Origin: CAISIP01 sp965278985
GTDB taxonomy: Bacteria > Pseudomonadota > Gammaproteobacteria > Burkholderiales > Burkholderiaceae_C
Direction: 5' to 3'
Length of the DNA: 64,000 nucleotides
Assembly: GCA_965278985.1 (NCBI GenBank)
Contig: OZ257131.1
Location: 124,001 to 188,000 of the forward strand
This document shows, piece after piece, positions 51,284-60,279 of the stretch (position 1 is its first letter; every line of letters begins with the position of its first letter). Below the pieces are notes generated by a model. The model searched no databases and was not told the origin of the DNA. It worked only from the letters and a program-made list of their open reading frames with translations. The position numbers and the translations under genes were made by a program.

Positions 51284-52060
51284 ATGCTCGAAACGCTAGA
51301 CCTGACCATCCGCTTCGGCGGCCATGTGGCGGTGAATGCCGTCAGCTGCCGCTTCGCGCCCGGCACGCTGACGGCCATCGTCGGCCCCAACGGCGCGGGC
51401 AAGACCACGTACTTCAACCTGATCTCGGGCCAGCTCACGGCCACGGCGGGCAGCGTGTCGCTGGGCGGGCGCGACCTGTCGGGCCTGAGCGCCTCGGCAC
51501 GCACGCGCGCCGGCCTGGGCCGCGCCTTCCAGCTCACGAACCTGTTCCCGAATCTCTCGGTGCTGGAGAACGTGCGCCTGGCGGTGCAGGCCACGAAGAG
51601 CGGCGCACACCACCACGGCCTGAACCTGTGGAGCATCTGGAGCGACCATGCGGCGCTGACGGCGCGTGCCCGCGAGATCCTGCGTGACGTGGCGATGCAC
51701 GAGCGCGAGGGCGCCACGGTGGCCAGCCTGCCGCACGGCGACCAGCGCAAGCTGGAGGTGGCGCTGCTGATGGCCCTCGAATCGCAGGTTTTCATGTTCG
51801 ACGAACCCACGGCCGGCATGAGCGCGGACGAGGCGCCCGTGATCCTGGACCTGATCCGCAAGCTCAAGCAGGACCGCAGCAAGACCATCCTGCTGGTCGA
51901 ACACAAGATGGACGTGGTGCGTGAACTGGCCGACCGCATCATCGTGCTGCACAACGGCACATTGGTGGCGGATGGGGAACCGTCGGAAGTCATCGCCTCG
52001 AAGGTCGTTCAGGAAGCCTACCTGGGCGTAGTTTCGGAAGAGGCAGAGGAGGGCGCGTGA
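51284..52060 (+). CDS. livG: ABC transporter ATP-binding protein (LivG type)
   Basis: 258-residue ATPase. Walker A GPNGAGKTTYFNL, a variant signature (LPHGDQRKLEVALLMALE) and Walker B VFMFDEP are visible, with the LivG-specific helical insertion (LGRAFQLTNLFPNLSV). It powers import together with LivF. Its stop overlaps the livF start by four bases (ATGA). Confidence 0.93.
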   Translation: MLETLDLTIRFGGHVAVNAVSCRFAPGTLTAIVGPNGAGKTTYFNLISGQLTATAGSVSLGGRDLSGLSASARTRAGLGRAFQLTNLFPNLSVLENVRLAVQATKSGAHHHGLNLWSIWSDHAALTARAREILRDVAMHEREGATVASLPHGDQRKLEVALLMALESQVFMFDEPTAGMSADEAPVILDLIRKLKQDRSKTILLVEHKMDVVRELADRIIVLHNGTLVADGEPSEVIASKVVQEAYLGVVSEEAEEGA

Positions 52061-52785
52061 TGGCAGAGCCTCTGCTGCAGCTCGCGGGTGTCCACACCCA
52101 CATTGGCGCGTACCACATCCTGCATGGCGTGGACCTCGCGGTACCGAAGGGCGAAGTGAGCCTGCTGCTGGGCCGCAACGGCGCCGGCAAGACCACCACG
52201 CTGCGCACGATCATGGGCCTGTGGCGCGCGTCACAGGGCAGCCTGCGCTTCGCGGGCCGCGACATCACGGCCCTGGCCACGCCGCAGATCGCGCAGATGA
52301 ACATCGCTTACGTGCCCGAGAACATGGGCATCTTCGCGGACCTCACGGTGGCCGAGAACATGCTGCTGGCGGCGCGCAGCGTGGCGCGTGCGAGCCAGAT
52401 CGACGCCAAGCGGCTGGACTGGATCCATTCGCTGTTCCCTGCCGTGCAGAAGTTCTGGCACCACCCCGCCGGCAAGCTGTCTGGCGGCCAGAAGCAGATG
52501 CTGGCCGTGGCACGCGCCATCGTGGAGCCGCGCGAGCTGCTGATCGTCGACGAGCCCAGCAAGGGGCTGGCGCCGTCCATCATCAACAACATGATCGAGG
52601 CCTTCGCACAACTCAAGGCCAGCGGCGTGACCATCCTGCTGGTGGAACAGAACATCGCCTTCGCCAAGGCGCTGGGCGACCAGGTGGCCGTGATGGACAA
52701 CGGCCGCGTGGTGCATGCCGGCGCCATGCAGGCACTGGCCGAGGACAAGGCGCTGCAGAAGTCGTTGCTGGGGCTCTCTTTATGA
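52057..52785 (+). CDS. livF: ABC transporter ATP-binding protein (LivF type)
   Basis: 242-residue ATPase. Walker A GRNGAGKTTTLRT, signature LSGGQKQMLAVARA and Walker B LLIVDEPSKGLAP are intact. It overlaps livG at its start and livH at its end (ATGA), so the ATPases and first permease are translated as a coupled set. Confidence 0.94.
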   Translation: MMAEPLLQLAGVHTHIGAYHILHGVDLAVPKGEVSLLLGRNGAGKTTTLRTIMGLWRASQGSLRFAGRDITALATPQIAQMNIAYVPENMGIFADLTVAENMLLAARSVARASQIDAKRLDWIHSLFPAVQKFWHHPAGKLSGGQKQMLAVARAIVEPRELLIVDEPSKGLAPSIINNMIEAFAQLKASGVTILLVEQNIAFAKALGDQVAVMDNGRVVHAGAMQALAEDKALQKSLLGLSL

Positions 52786-53765
52786 ACATCGCCAAGAAGG
52801 ACATCGTCCCCCTGGCCCTGGTGCCGGTGCTCGCGCTCATCGCGCTGCCGCTGGTGGGCTCGGGCTCCACCTGGCTCACGCTGACCGTCGCGGGCCTGGC
52901 CATGGGCTTTATCGTCTTCATCATCGCCTCGGGCCTCACGCTGGTTTTCGGGCTGATGGACGTGCTGAACTTCGGCCACGGCGTGTTCATCGCCCTCGGT
53001 GCGTTTGTGGCCACCAGCGTGCTGGGCTCCATGGGCGACTGGACGGGCTCCGAGCAGCTGTGGCGCAACCTGGTGGCCGTGCTGCCGGCCATGCTGGTGG
53101 CCATGGCCGTGGCGGGCGCACTGGGCATGGTGTTCGAGCGGCTGATCGTGCGGCCCGTCTACGGCCAGCACCTGAAGCAGATCCTCATCACCATGGGCGG
53201 CATGATCATCGGCGAGGAGCTGATCAAGGTGATCTGGGGTCCGCTGCAGATCCCGCTGCCGCTGCCCAACGGCATGCGCGGCGCATTGCTGGTGGGCGAT
53301 GCGGCCATCGAGAAGTACCGCCTCATCGCGGTGGTGGTGGGTGTCGCGGTGTTCGCCGTGCTGGCCTGGACCCTCTCGCGCACCAAGATCGGCCTGCTGA
53401 TCCGCGCCGGCGTGCAGGACCGCGAGATGGTGGAGTCGCTGGGCTACCGCATCCGCCGCCTCTTCGTGGGCGTGTTCGTGGCCGGCAGCGCGCTGGCCGG
53501 CCTGGGCGGTGTGATGTGGGGCCTGTACCAGCAGAACGTGATCCCGCAGATGGGCGCGCAGGTCAACGTGCTGATCTTCATCGTGATCATCATCGGCGGG
53601 CTGGGCTCCACGGGTGGCGCGTTGATCGGCGCGCTGCTGGTGGGCCTGATGGCCAACTACACCGGCTTCCTGGCGCCGAAGGCCGCACTGTTCTCGAACA
53701 TCGCGCTGATGGCGGCGGTGTTGCTGTGGCGGCCGCAGGGGCTGTTCCCTGTCACGAACCGCTGA
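52782..53765 (+). CDS. livH: Branched-chain-type ABC permease (LivH type)
   Basis: 327-residue inner-membrane permease with about eight helices. The LivH pattern is seen in SGLTLVFGLMDVLNFGHGVFIALGA, and the C-terminal GLGSTGGALIGALLVG block. The ATG at 52782 overlaps the livF stop. It is followed after 13 bases by livM. Confidence 0.93.
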   Translation: MNIAKKDIVPLALVPVLALIALPLVGSGSTWLTLTVAGLAMGFIVFIIASGLTLVFGLMDVLNFGHGVFIALGAFVATSVLGSMGDWTGSEQLWRNLVAVLPAMLVAMAVAGALGMVFERLIVRPVYGQHLKQILITMGGMIIGEELIKVIWGPLQIPLPLPNGMRGALLVGDAAIEKYRLIAVVVGVAVFAVLAWTLSRTKIGLLIRAGVQDREMVESLGYRIRRLFVGVFVAGSALAGLGGVMWGLYQQNVIPQMGAQVNVLIFIVIIIGGLGSTGGALIGALLVGLMANYTGFLAPKAALFSNIALMAAVLLWRPQGLFPVTNR

Positions 53766-53778
53766 AGGGGACCACGAC

Positions 53779-54852
53779 ATGTTGCATCGCATCCTCTCCG
53801 GCGACACCCCGCGCAGCCGCGTGCTGGCGGTGGTGCTGCTGGCCCTGCTGCTGGGCCTGGCCTTCGCGCCCTTCCTGTTCCCGGGTGTGAAGGCCCTCAA
53901 CGTCGCGGCCAAGGTGCTGGTCTTCGTGGTGCTGGCCGCGAGCTTCGACCTGTTGCTCGGCTACACCGGCATCGTGAGTTTCGCCCACACCATGTTCTTC
54001 GGCATCGGTGCCTATGGCGTGGCGATCGCCTCCACGCGCATGGGTGCAGGCTGGGATGCACTGGCCGTGGGCGTGCTGGGCGCGCTGGTGGTGTCGTGCC
54101 TGCTCGCGCTGGTGATCGGCCTGTTCTCGCTGCGCGTGCGCGCGATCTTCTACGCCATGATCACGCTGGCCGTGGCCTCGGCCTTCCTCACGCTGGCCTC
54201 GCAGCTCTCGGAGTTCACGGGCGGTGAAGACGGCCTGAGCTTCAAGGTGCCCGAGATCCTGTCGCCGAGCTTCGAGTTCTCGGAGGCCCCTTTCCTCGGC
54301 GTGAGCCTGGACGGCCGCCTGCTGTGTTACTACCTGCTGTTCGTGGTGGCGGTGGTGCTGCTGCTGACGCTGGTGCGCATCGTGAATTCACCCTTCGGCC
54401 GAGTGCTGCAGGCCATCCGCGAGAACGAGTTCCGTGCCGAGGCGATCGGGTACCGCGTGGTGGTGTACCGCACCGTCTCCAGCGTGCTGTCGGCGCTCTT
54501 CGCCTGCCTGGCCGGCTGCATGCTGGCGCTCTGGCTGCGCTACAACGGGCCGGACACGTCGCTCTCTTTCGAGATCATGATGGACGTGCTGCTGATCGTG
54601 GTCATCGGCGGCATGGGCACGATGTACGGCGCGGCCATCGGCGCCACGCTGTTCCTGATCGCGCAGAGCTATCTGCAGGACCTGCTGCGCATGGGCAGCG
54701 AGGCGGCATCAGGCCTTCCCTGGCTGGCCGCGCTGCTGTCGCCTGACCGCTGGCTGTTGTGGCTGGGTGTGTTGTTCGTGTTGTCGGTCTACTACTTCCC
54801 CACCGGTGTGGTGGGGCGCCTGCGCCTGCGCGCTGCCGGAGGCAAAGCATGA
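53779..54852 (+). CDS. livM: Branched-chain-type ABC permease (LivM type)
   Basis: 357-residue inner-membrane permease. The family blocks are DLLLGYTGIVSFAHTMFFGIGAYG, the cytoplasmic loop SPFGRVLQAIRENEFRAEAIGY, and GGMGTMYGAAIGA. It pairs with LivH. The stop overlaps the hydrolase ATG (ATGA), tying that enzyme to the transporter. Confidence 0.93.
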   Translation: MLHRILSGDTPRSRVLAVVLLALLLGLAFAPFLFPGVKALNVAAKVLVFVVLAASFDLLLGYTGIVSFAHTMFFGIGAYGVAIASTRMGAGWDALAVGVLGALVVSCLLALVIGLFSLRVRAIFYAMITLAVASAFLTLASQLSEFTGGEDGLSFKVPEILSPSFEFSEAPFLGVSLDGRLLCYYLLFVVAVVLLLTLVRIVNSPFGRVLQAIRENEFRAEAIGYRVVVYRTVSSVLSALFACLAGCMLALWLRYNGPDTSLSFEIMMDVLLIVVIGGMGTMYGAAIGATLFLIAQSYLQDLLRMGSEAASGLPWLAALLSPDRWLLWLGVLFVLSVYYFPTGVVGRLRLRAAGGKA

Positions 54853-55700
54853 GCCACCTGCCCACGTCCCACTACCTGCGTTGCGCAGGCCGCGAGATCC
54901 ACTACATGGAGTGGGGCGCGCAACACCCGAAGACGGTGATCGCCTGGCACGGCCTGGCCCGCACGGGCCGCGACATGGACGAACTCGCCGCCCACCTGAG
55001 TACACCGGAGCAGGGCTGGCGCGTGATCTGCCCCGACACCATCGGCCGGGGACTCAGCGAATGGAGCCCCGACCCGCTGAACGAATACTGCCTGGCCTTC
55101 TATGCGCAGATCGCCACGGCGCTGGTCGACCAGCTGGGGCTGCAGCGCTTCCACTGGGTGGGCACGTCGATGGGCGGCGCCATCGGCCTGGTGGCGGCAG
55201 CGGGCGCATTGCGCGGGCGCATCGAGCGCCTGGTGCTCAACGACATGGGGCCGCAGCTGCGCGAGGCCGCGCTGCAACGCATCCGCAGCTACGCGGGCAA
55301 TCCATCGGCGTTCGCCACCGTGACCGAGCTTGAAGCTTATTTCCGCAGTGTCTATAAACCCTACGGCTTCCTGACCGATGCGCAGTGGCGGCGCCTGACC
55401 GAGACTTCCGTGCGCCGCCTGCCCGACGGCCGCGTGACGCCGCACTACGACCCGGCGATGGTGCAGCAGTTCATTCACTACCCGCAGGACCACGACCGCT
55501 GGCCGGAGTACGACAGCCTGCAGATCCCGGTGTTGTGCCTTCGCGGGGAAGACTCGGACCTTCTGGCCGCAGAGACCGCGGCGGAGATGGCCTTGCGCGG
55601 CCCGCGGGCGCGCGTCGTCACCATGGCGGGTTGTGGCCATGCGCCCGCATTGAACGTACCTGAGCAACTGCTGCTGGTATCGGACTTTCTCCGCAGCTGA
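54849..55700 (+). CDS. Alpha/beta hydrolase coupled to the ABC importer
   Basis: 283-residue serine hydrolase. The oxyanion strand VIAWHGLARTG, nucleophile elbow WVGTSMGGAIG, acid in LCLRGEDSDLL and histidine in AGCGHAPALN form the usual triad. The ATG overlaps livM, so it is made with the transporter and may cut the imported compound (an ester, amide or lactone); that is inference. No terminator is visible after it. Confidence 0.9.
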   Translation: MSHLPTSHYLRCAGREIHYMEWGAQHPKTVIAWHGLARTGRDMDELAAHLSTPEQGWRVICPDTIGRGLSEWSPDPLNEYCLAFYAQIATALVDQLGLQRFHWVGTSMGGAIGLVAAAGALRGRIERLVLNDMGPQLREAALQRIRSYAGNPSAFATVTELEAYFRSVYKPYGFLTDAQWRRLTETSVRRLPDGRVTPHYDPAMVQQFIHYPQDHDRWPEYDSLQIPVLCLRGEDSDLLAAETAAEMALRGPRARVVTMAGCGHAPALNVPEQLLLVSDFLRS

Positions 55701-55900
55701 TACGTCGTCCCCGGGCCGGTGGCGAAGGCCGCCTGGCACCGCGTCGGACATCTCCCACCCGGAGGGCTGCGCCTGTCCGATGGCTGCGCGGCCTGCGCGC
55801 GGGCACCATCTTTCCTTGTTTGCACCGCCGGCCCGGCAAGGTCGTGGCCCCCGCATGGCCGCGGCCGTGCAGCCGCAACAACCAGGACAGACCACGGTAC

Positions 55901-58198
55901 ATGGAACATGTTTGGGGATTCTTCCGCGCCGGCGGCGTGGAGCAGGTGAGCATCACATCGGGCGCGGACATTGCGCACCTCGGGGAACTGGACCAGAAAC
56001 TGTGGGTGGCGCTGGCCTGCCCCACGCGCGGCACCGAGTTCGACGCCCGCACCCTGGACTTCATCGATACCGACCGCGATGGCCGCATCCGCGCGCCGGA
56101 GCTGATCGCCGCGGCGCAGTGGGCCTGTGCCCGGCTGCGGGACCCCGATGACCTGGTGCGGCAGCGCGACATGCTGCTGCCGGCGGCCATCGCCGATGGC
56201 TCCGAGGAAGCACGCGCCCTGGCCGAAGAGGCGCGCCATGTGTTGCAGTTGCGCGGCCATGCCCCGGATGCGGCGCTGGGCCTGGACGACCTGAAGGACC
56301 GCGCCGAGCTCTTCGCGGCCAAGCGTTTCAACGGCGATGGTGTGGTCACGCCGGGCACGGCGGGCGAGGACGCCGAGGCGGCGGAGGCCATCACGCAGAT
56401 CCTGCAGACCCTGGGCGGTGTCGCGGACCGCAATGGCGAGCAGGGCGTGGACCGCGCCCGTGTGGAGACCTTCTTCCAGCAGGTCGATGCCATGGCCGCC
56501 TGGTATGCCGACGCGCGCCGCGATGCCGCGTTGCAGCCCCTGGGCGCCAGCATGCTGGACGCCTACGCCGCGATGGCGGCCGTGCGCGCCAAGGTGGACG
56601 ACTTCTTCGTGCGCTGCCGCCTGGCGCGCTACGACCCGCAGGCCGCCGAGCCGCTGAATGCCACGCTGCAGGACTACCAGGCGCTGGCCGCGCAGTCGCT
56701 GGATGCGGCTTCGGCCGCCTTGGGGCGCCTGCCGCTGGCACGCGTGGGCGGCGAGGGCATCCTGCCGCTGCACGATGGCGTGAACCCTTTCTGGTTCGAT
56801 GCGTTGCAGGCGCTGAGTGAGCGTGCCGTACGCCCCCTGCTGGGCGAGGACATGGCGACGCTGCGCGAGGCCGACTGGCGGCGTCTGCAGGACCTGCTCG
56901 CGCCCTGCAGCGCCTGGCATGCCGTGCGCCCCGACGTGAAGCTGGCGGCGCTGGACGCGGCGCAGACCGCGCGCTGGGCGGCGCCCGCCGTGCGCGAAGC
57001 CGTGTTGTCGCTGGTCCGGCAGGACGAGGATGCCGAACCGGGCAACGCGCGCATCGTGGACCTGGAGAAGCTGCTGTACCTGCAGCGCGACCTGTTCACG
57101 CTGCTGCGCAACTTCGTGTCCTTCGAGGCCTTCTACCGGCGCGAGGGCGCGATCTTCCAGGCCGGCACGCTGTACCTGGACGGCCGCAGCTGCGACCTCA
57201 GCGTGCGTGTCGAAGACGCGGCCAAGCACGCATTGCTGGCAGGCCGCGCGAAGGCCTACCTCGCCTATTGCACCTGCACGCGCGTGGGTGAGAAGGCCAT
57301 CCAGATCGTCTCGGCCTTCACGGCGGGGGACGTGGACTTCCTGTTCGTGGGGCGCAACGGCGTGTTCTACGACCGCGCCGGCAAGGACTGGGACGCGACC
57401 ATCACGCGTGTCATCGAGAACCCCACCAGCATCGGCCAAGCCTTCTTCTCGCCCTACAAGAAATTCCTGAACCTCGTCGAGGAGCAGGTGGCCAAGCGTG
57501 CCGCGGCGGGCGAGAGCCGCGCGCAGGGCCGGCTGGGCACCGTCGCGGGCCAGGTGGCGGTGGCCGACAAAGCCGTGCCGCCTGCTGCCGTGCCTGCCGC
57601 CGCTGCAGGGGCTGTGGGCGCTGCCATCCCGCCTGCGCTGGCGACCCTGGGCGGCAAGCGCGTGGACGTGGGAACGGTGGCGGCCATCGGCGTGGCGCTG
57701 GGCAGCCTCAGCGCCGTGGCGGTGGGCGTGTTCGCGCGTTTCATCGAGCTGGGCTGGTGGATCCCCATGGCAGTGGCCGGCATCGTGCTGGCGATTTCCG
57801 GTCCCAGCATGCTGATCGCGTGGCTCAAGCTGCGCCAGCGCAGCTTGGGGCCGATCCTGGACGCCAGCGGATGGGCCATCAACGGGCGCATGCGCATCAA
57901 TGTGCGGCTGGGCGCGTCGCTGTCGCAGAGCGCGCGGGTTCCTTCGACGGCGCGGCGGCGGCTGGCCGATCCCTTTGCCGATCGCCATGGACGGGCATAC
58001 ACGCTGTGGACGGTGGGCTTCCTGCTCGCGGTGCTGCTCGTGGGCTGGCGCTATGGGCTGCTCAATCCATTGCTGCCGGAGGGGCTGCGCGTGGCGCCCC
58101 GGCCGCCGCAGCCTGTGGTGGTCGTACCGGCGGGGGGCAGTGGCACGGCGGTGCCTGGGGCCGCCCCGCTGGCGCCTGCATCCGCGGCGCTGCCTTGA
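55901..58198 (+). CDS. Large EF-hand membrane protein of unknown function
   Basis: 765 residues. A canonical EF-hand loop starts at residue 56 (DTDRDGRIRAPE, with Asp at 1, 3 and 5, Gly at 6, Ile at 8 and Glu at 12); a second, weaker loop (RFNGDGVVTP) is near 142. A long helical region follows, then hydrophobic segments at about 588-608, 617-640 and 700-720, and an Ala/Pro-rich end. No signal peptide is seen, so the large N-terminal part probably lies in the cytoplasm. It stands alone; the broken protease gene is convergent 35 bases away. I know no function for this family; calcium dependence is inferred from the loop. Confidence 0.8.
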   Translation: MEHVWGFFRAGGVEQVSITSGADIAHLGELDQKLWVALACPTRGTEFDARTLDFIDTDRDGRIRAPELIAAAQWACARLRDPDDLVRQRDMLLPAAIADGSEEARALAEEARHVLQLRGHAPDAALGLDDLKDRAELFAAKRFNGDGVVTPGTAGEDAEAAEAITQILQTLGGVADRNGEQGVDRARVETFFQQVDAMAAWYADARRDAALQPLGASMLDAYAAMAAVRAKVDDFFVRCRLARYDPQAAEPLNATLQDYQALAAQSLDAASAALGRLPLARVGGEGILPLHDGVNPFWFDALQALSERAVRPLLGEDMATLREADWRRLQDLLAPCSAWHAVRPDVKLAALDAAQTARWAAPAVREAVLSLVRQDEDAEPGNARIVDLEKLLYLQRDLFTLLRNFVSFEAFYRREGAIFQAGTLYLDGRSCDLSVRVEDAAKHALLAGRAKAYLAYCTCTRVGEKAIQIVSAFTAGDVDFLFVGRNGVFYDRAGKDWDATITRVIENPTSIGQAFFSPYKKFLNLVEEQVAKRAAAGESRAQGRLGTVAGQVAVADKAVPPAAVPAAAAGAVGAAIPPALATLGGKRVDVGTVAAIGVALGSLSAVAVGVFARFIELGWWIPMAVAGIVLAISGPSMLIAWLKLRQRSLGPILDASGWAINGRMRINVRLGASLSQSARVPSTARRRLADPFADRHGRAYTLWTVGFLLAVLLVGWRYGLLNPLLPEGLRVAPRPPQPVVVVPAGGSGTAVPGAAPLAPASAALP

Positions 58199-58233
58199 TG
58201 GGCTGATAGGCTGATGGCGGGACGGCGCGGTAC

Positions 58234-59149
58234 TTACCAGGCCATCAGCGAGGTCTTGGCCGCCGCATCCGTGTGGTACATGCGCACGCCCACCTGGTAG
58301 TTGCGGCCGTGCTGCAGGCGCATGGCGACCTTGGCGTTGAGGTCGGTGCCGCTGTCGTCGTTGCCGGCGATCTGCACATGGCCCTGGGGCGTCACCTCGA
58401 ACAGCACCAGCACCGTGTCGGAGGTGCCGAAGGTGCCGACGTTGTAGGTGCGCGTGCGGGGCGGTGAGAAGCCGAAGGCACGGGTCTCGCCGGCTGCCAG
58501 CGCCAGCCGCTGCGACAGCCCGACCTGCAGCGCGGGCAGCTGCTTCTTCGCGGGGGCGGGATAGGACTCCACGACCCAGCGCTTGTCGTCCGCCGACAGG
58601 CGACCCTTGGGGAACAGGCCGCCGTCCTTGTACTTCGGCGGCGCATCGATCAGGCCCGGGCCGAACTGGTATTCCATGACCGAGTCGGTGTCCCAGTTGC
58701 TGCCCTTGATCTCCGACATCGGGATCTTGCGCAAGATGTTCCACTCGATGTGCGCGTCCCCCCAGTGGTTCGGCGCGCCACGGAAGTAGTCGAGCACGGC
58801 CGTGTGGTTCCAGGTGATGCCGGCATTCGGGTTCTGGTGTTCGTGGTCCAGGCCCAGCGTATGGCCGATCTCGTGCAGCGTGGTGTCGCGGCCGTAGGCG
58901 GTGTTCAACGGCCAGCCGAAGTTCATGGTGCGGGCCATGAGATCGCGGATCGTCAGCACGTCGCGGCCCATATATGACCAAGAGCCGTCGGCCGGGTCGA
59001 AGCCGATGCGCACCTGCGCGTCCTGCGGCAAATCCACCGCCGCCGCGCCAGCTGGTGGAAACCGCATCGTTCTTGCGAAAGCAGTAGTAGGTGAGCTGCG
59101 TGCCGTTCACCCATTTCTTGCCGAAGGCGATGATGGAGGATGTCTTCAT
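58234..59149 (-). pseudogene. Astacin-type (M12A) metalloprotease, frameshifted
   Basis: The N-terminal part starts at 59149 (MKTSSIIAFGKKWVNGTQLTYY) in one frame; the rest, from about 59050, is in another. The main part has the astacin zinc motif HEIGHTLGLDHEH, a met-turn-like SVMEYQF, the SWSYMGRD segment, and a C-terminal PPC-like domain (VQIAGNDDSGTD). The change of frame lies in the GC-rich stretch near 59034-59055. The distance between the LTYY block and AQVRIGFDP is shorter than I expect for astacins, so a small deletion is likely. No signal peptide is visible. An open frame from 59067 could still make a 277-residue product. A sequencing error is the other explanation. Confidence 0.7.
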
Positions 59150-59306
59150 GGTATCCCCCGGTGGTGGTGGCGCCCCGCGCGTGTCGCTGGATGTGAGCGC
59201 TGCGCGTGGTTGCCGGGTGGGGGAATTTGGGAGGGTTGCTCTACCTTGGAAATGCAAGGCGGGGTCGACCGTGTTGCGTTGGCGCGGTCAGCCGCCGTTC
59301 GCCCAC

Positions 59307-59335
59307 AAAAAAGCCGGCACAGGGTGCCGGCTTTT
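59307..59335. terminator. Bidirectional terminator after the RRM gene
   Basis: 12-bp stem AAAAGCCGGCAC/GTGCCGGCTTTT with a short loop. On the minus strand it is followed by TTTTTTG and closes the RRM gene; the plus-strand side also has T residues. Confidence 0.85.
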
Positions 59336-59363
59336 CGATGCGCAGGGCGCGGGTTGGCAGGGC

Positions 59364-59684
59364 TCAGTAGCCGCGGCCACCGCCGTAACCACCACCACCG
59401 CCGCCGCCACCACCGCCGAAGCCGCCGGTGCGTTTTTCCATCGGACGCGCCACGTTGACGGTCAGTGCACGGCCGCCGAGGGACTGGCCGTTCAGGCCGC
59501 TGATGGCAGCCTGGGCTTCCTGGGCGCTGGACATTTCCACGAAGCCGAAGCCCTTGGAGCGGCCGCTGTCACGGTCCATCATGACCTTGGCGGAGTTCAC
59601 GGTGCCGAATTCCGAGAATTGTTGTTGCAGGGTCTGGTCGTCGACCGAGTAGGCGAGGTTGCCTACGTAGAGTTTGTTTTCCAT
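59364..59684 (-). CDS. RRM-type RNA-binding protein with glycine-rich tail
   Basis: 106 residues: one RNA-recognition motif (RNP2 LYVGNL, RNP1 KGFGFVEM) and a C-terminal poly-Gly tail ending YGGGRGY. Bacterial proteins of this type (Rbp) are mostly cold-induced in cyanobacteria; function in proteobacteria is poorly known. CCTCC-type bases and a long pyrimidine-rich leader precede it. It is followed by its own terminator and lies 84 bases downstream of infA. Confidence 0.92.
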   Translation of the reverse strand: MENKLYVGNLAYSVDDQTLQQQFSEFGTVNSAKVMMDRDSGRSKGFGFVEMSSAQEAQAAISGLNGQSLGGRALTVNVARPMEKRTGGFGGGGGGGGGGYGGGRGY

Positions 59685-59768
59685 GAGGATCTTTGGAGGT
59701 GAATTTCCGTGCGGCCGGATGACCGCTCGGGGTGTTGGGAAAGGGAGGAAAGGAAAAGGAAGAACAGT

Positions 59769-60035
59769 TCAGCGAGGACCGCGGTTGCCCTGCGGAGGAC
59801 CACTGGGTCCGCGCGTCTCGATGTGCCGGAACGTGATCCGGCCCTTGTTCAGGTCGTAGGGGGACATTTCGAGCGAGACCCGATCGCCGGCGAGCACACG
59901 GATGCGGTGTTTGCGCATCTTGCCGCCGGAGTAGGCAATGAGTTGGTGGCCGTTTTCCAGCGTCACGCGGAAGCGTGAATCCGGCAGCACTTCGTCCACC
60001 TTGCCTTGCATTTCGATCAGATCTTCTTTAGCCAT
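59769..60035 (-). CDS. infA: Translation initiation factor IF-1
   Basis: 88 residues: the OB-fold of IF-1 (MAKEDLIEMQGKVDEVLPD, MRKHRIRVLAGDRV, PYDLNKGRITFRH), which occupies the ribosomal A site during initiation. A typical IF-1 is 72 residues; this one has about 16 more (RGPSGPPQGNRGPR-like tail). Many Burkholderiales carry a second infA apart from the ribosomal cluster, which this seems to be. It starts 31 bases after the 70-residue gene; GGAGACCC stands before the ATG. Confidence 0.94.
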   Translation of the reverse strand: MAKEDLIEMQGKVDEVLPDSRFRVTLENGHQLIAYSGGKMRKHRIRVLAGDRVSLEMSPYDLNKGRITFRHIETRGPSGPPQGNRGPR

Positions 60036-60066
60036 GGGTCTCCTGGGGTGCGTGAGAAAAGGGGGG

Positions 60067-60279
60067 TCAGGCCAGCTGGTTGCGCAGAACCATGCTGCGA
60101 CCCTCCCGCAGCGCATAACGCGCCGCGTGGGCGTCGCTCTCGAAGCGGGGAATGAAGCGGATGATGCGGTCGTAGACGCCGCGTCGGATCGACACGGCCG
60201 AGGCGTAGTCGCCGTGGTCGGTGATCTTGGTCAAAGGGGTGACGAGGAACTTGCCCACCGTCAGGGTGTTTTGGGGCAT
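60067..60279 (-). CDS. Small basic protein of unknown function upstream of infA
   Basis: 70 residues, not recognised (start MPQNTLTVGKFLVTPLTK). It is basic, with a beta-rich first half (DYASAVSIRRGVYDRIIRF) and a helical end (AARYALREGRSMVLRNQL). No signal or membrane segment. Its position directly upstream of infA, 31 bases, and the long leader before it suggest a link to translation or cold shock. A small hairpin stands 18 bases ahead of its ATG, and no clear Shine-Dalgarno is visible. Confidence 0.65.
   Translation of the reverse strand: MPQNTLTVGKFLVTPLTKITDHGDYASAVSIRRGVYDRIIRFIPRFESDAHAARYALREGRSMVLRNQLA

Noticed and set aside
55478..59257. 1259-codon open frame on the minus strand
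   Set aside because: It is the antisense shadow of the EF-hand gene and its neighbours; only its first ~35 codons (protease N-terminus) have protein character.
59390..59430. CCACCGCC-type tandem repeat
   Set aside because: It is just the codons of the poly-glycine tail of the RRM protein, not an independent repeat element.
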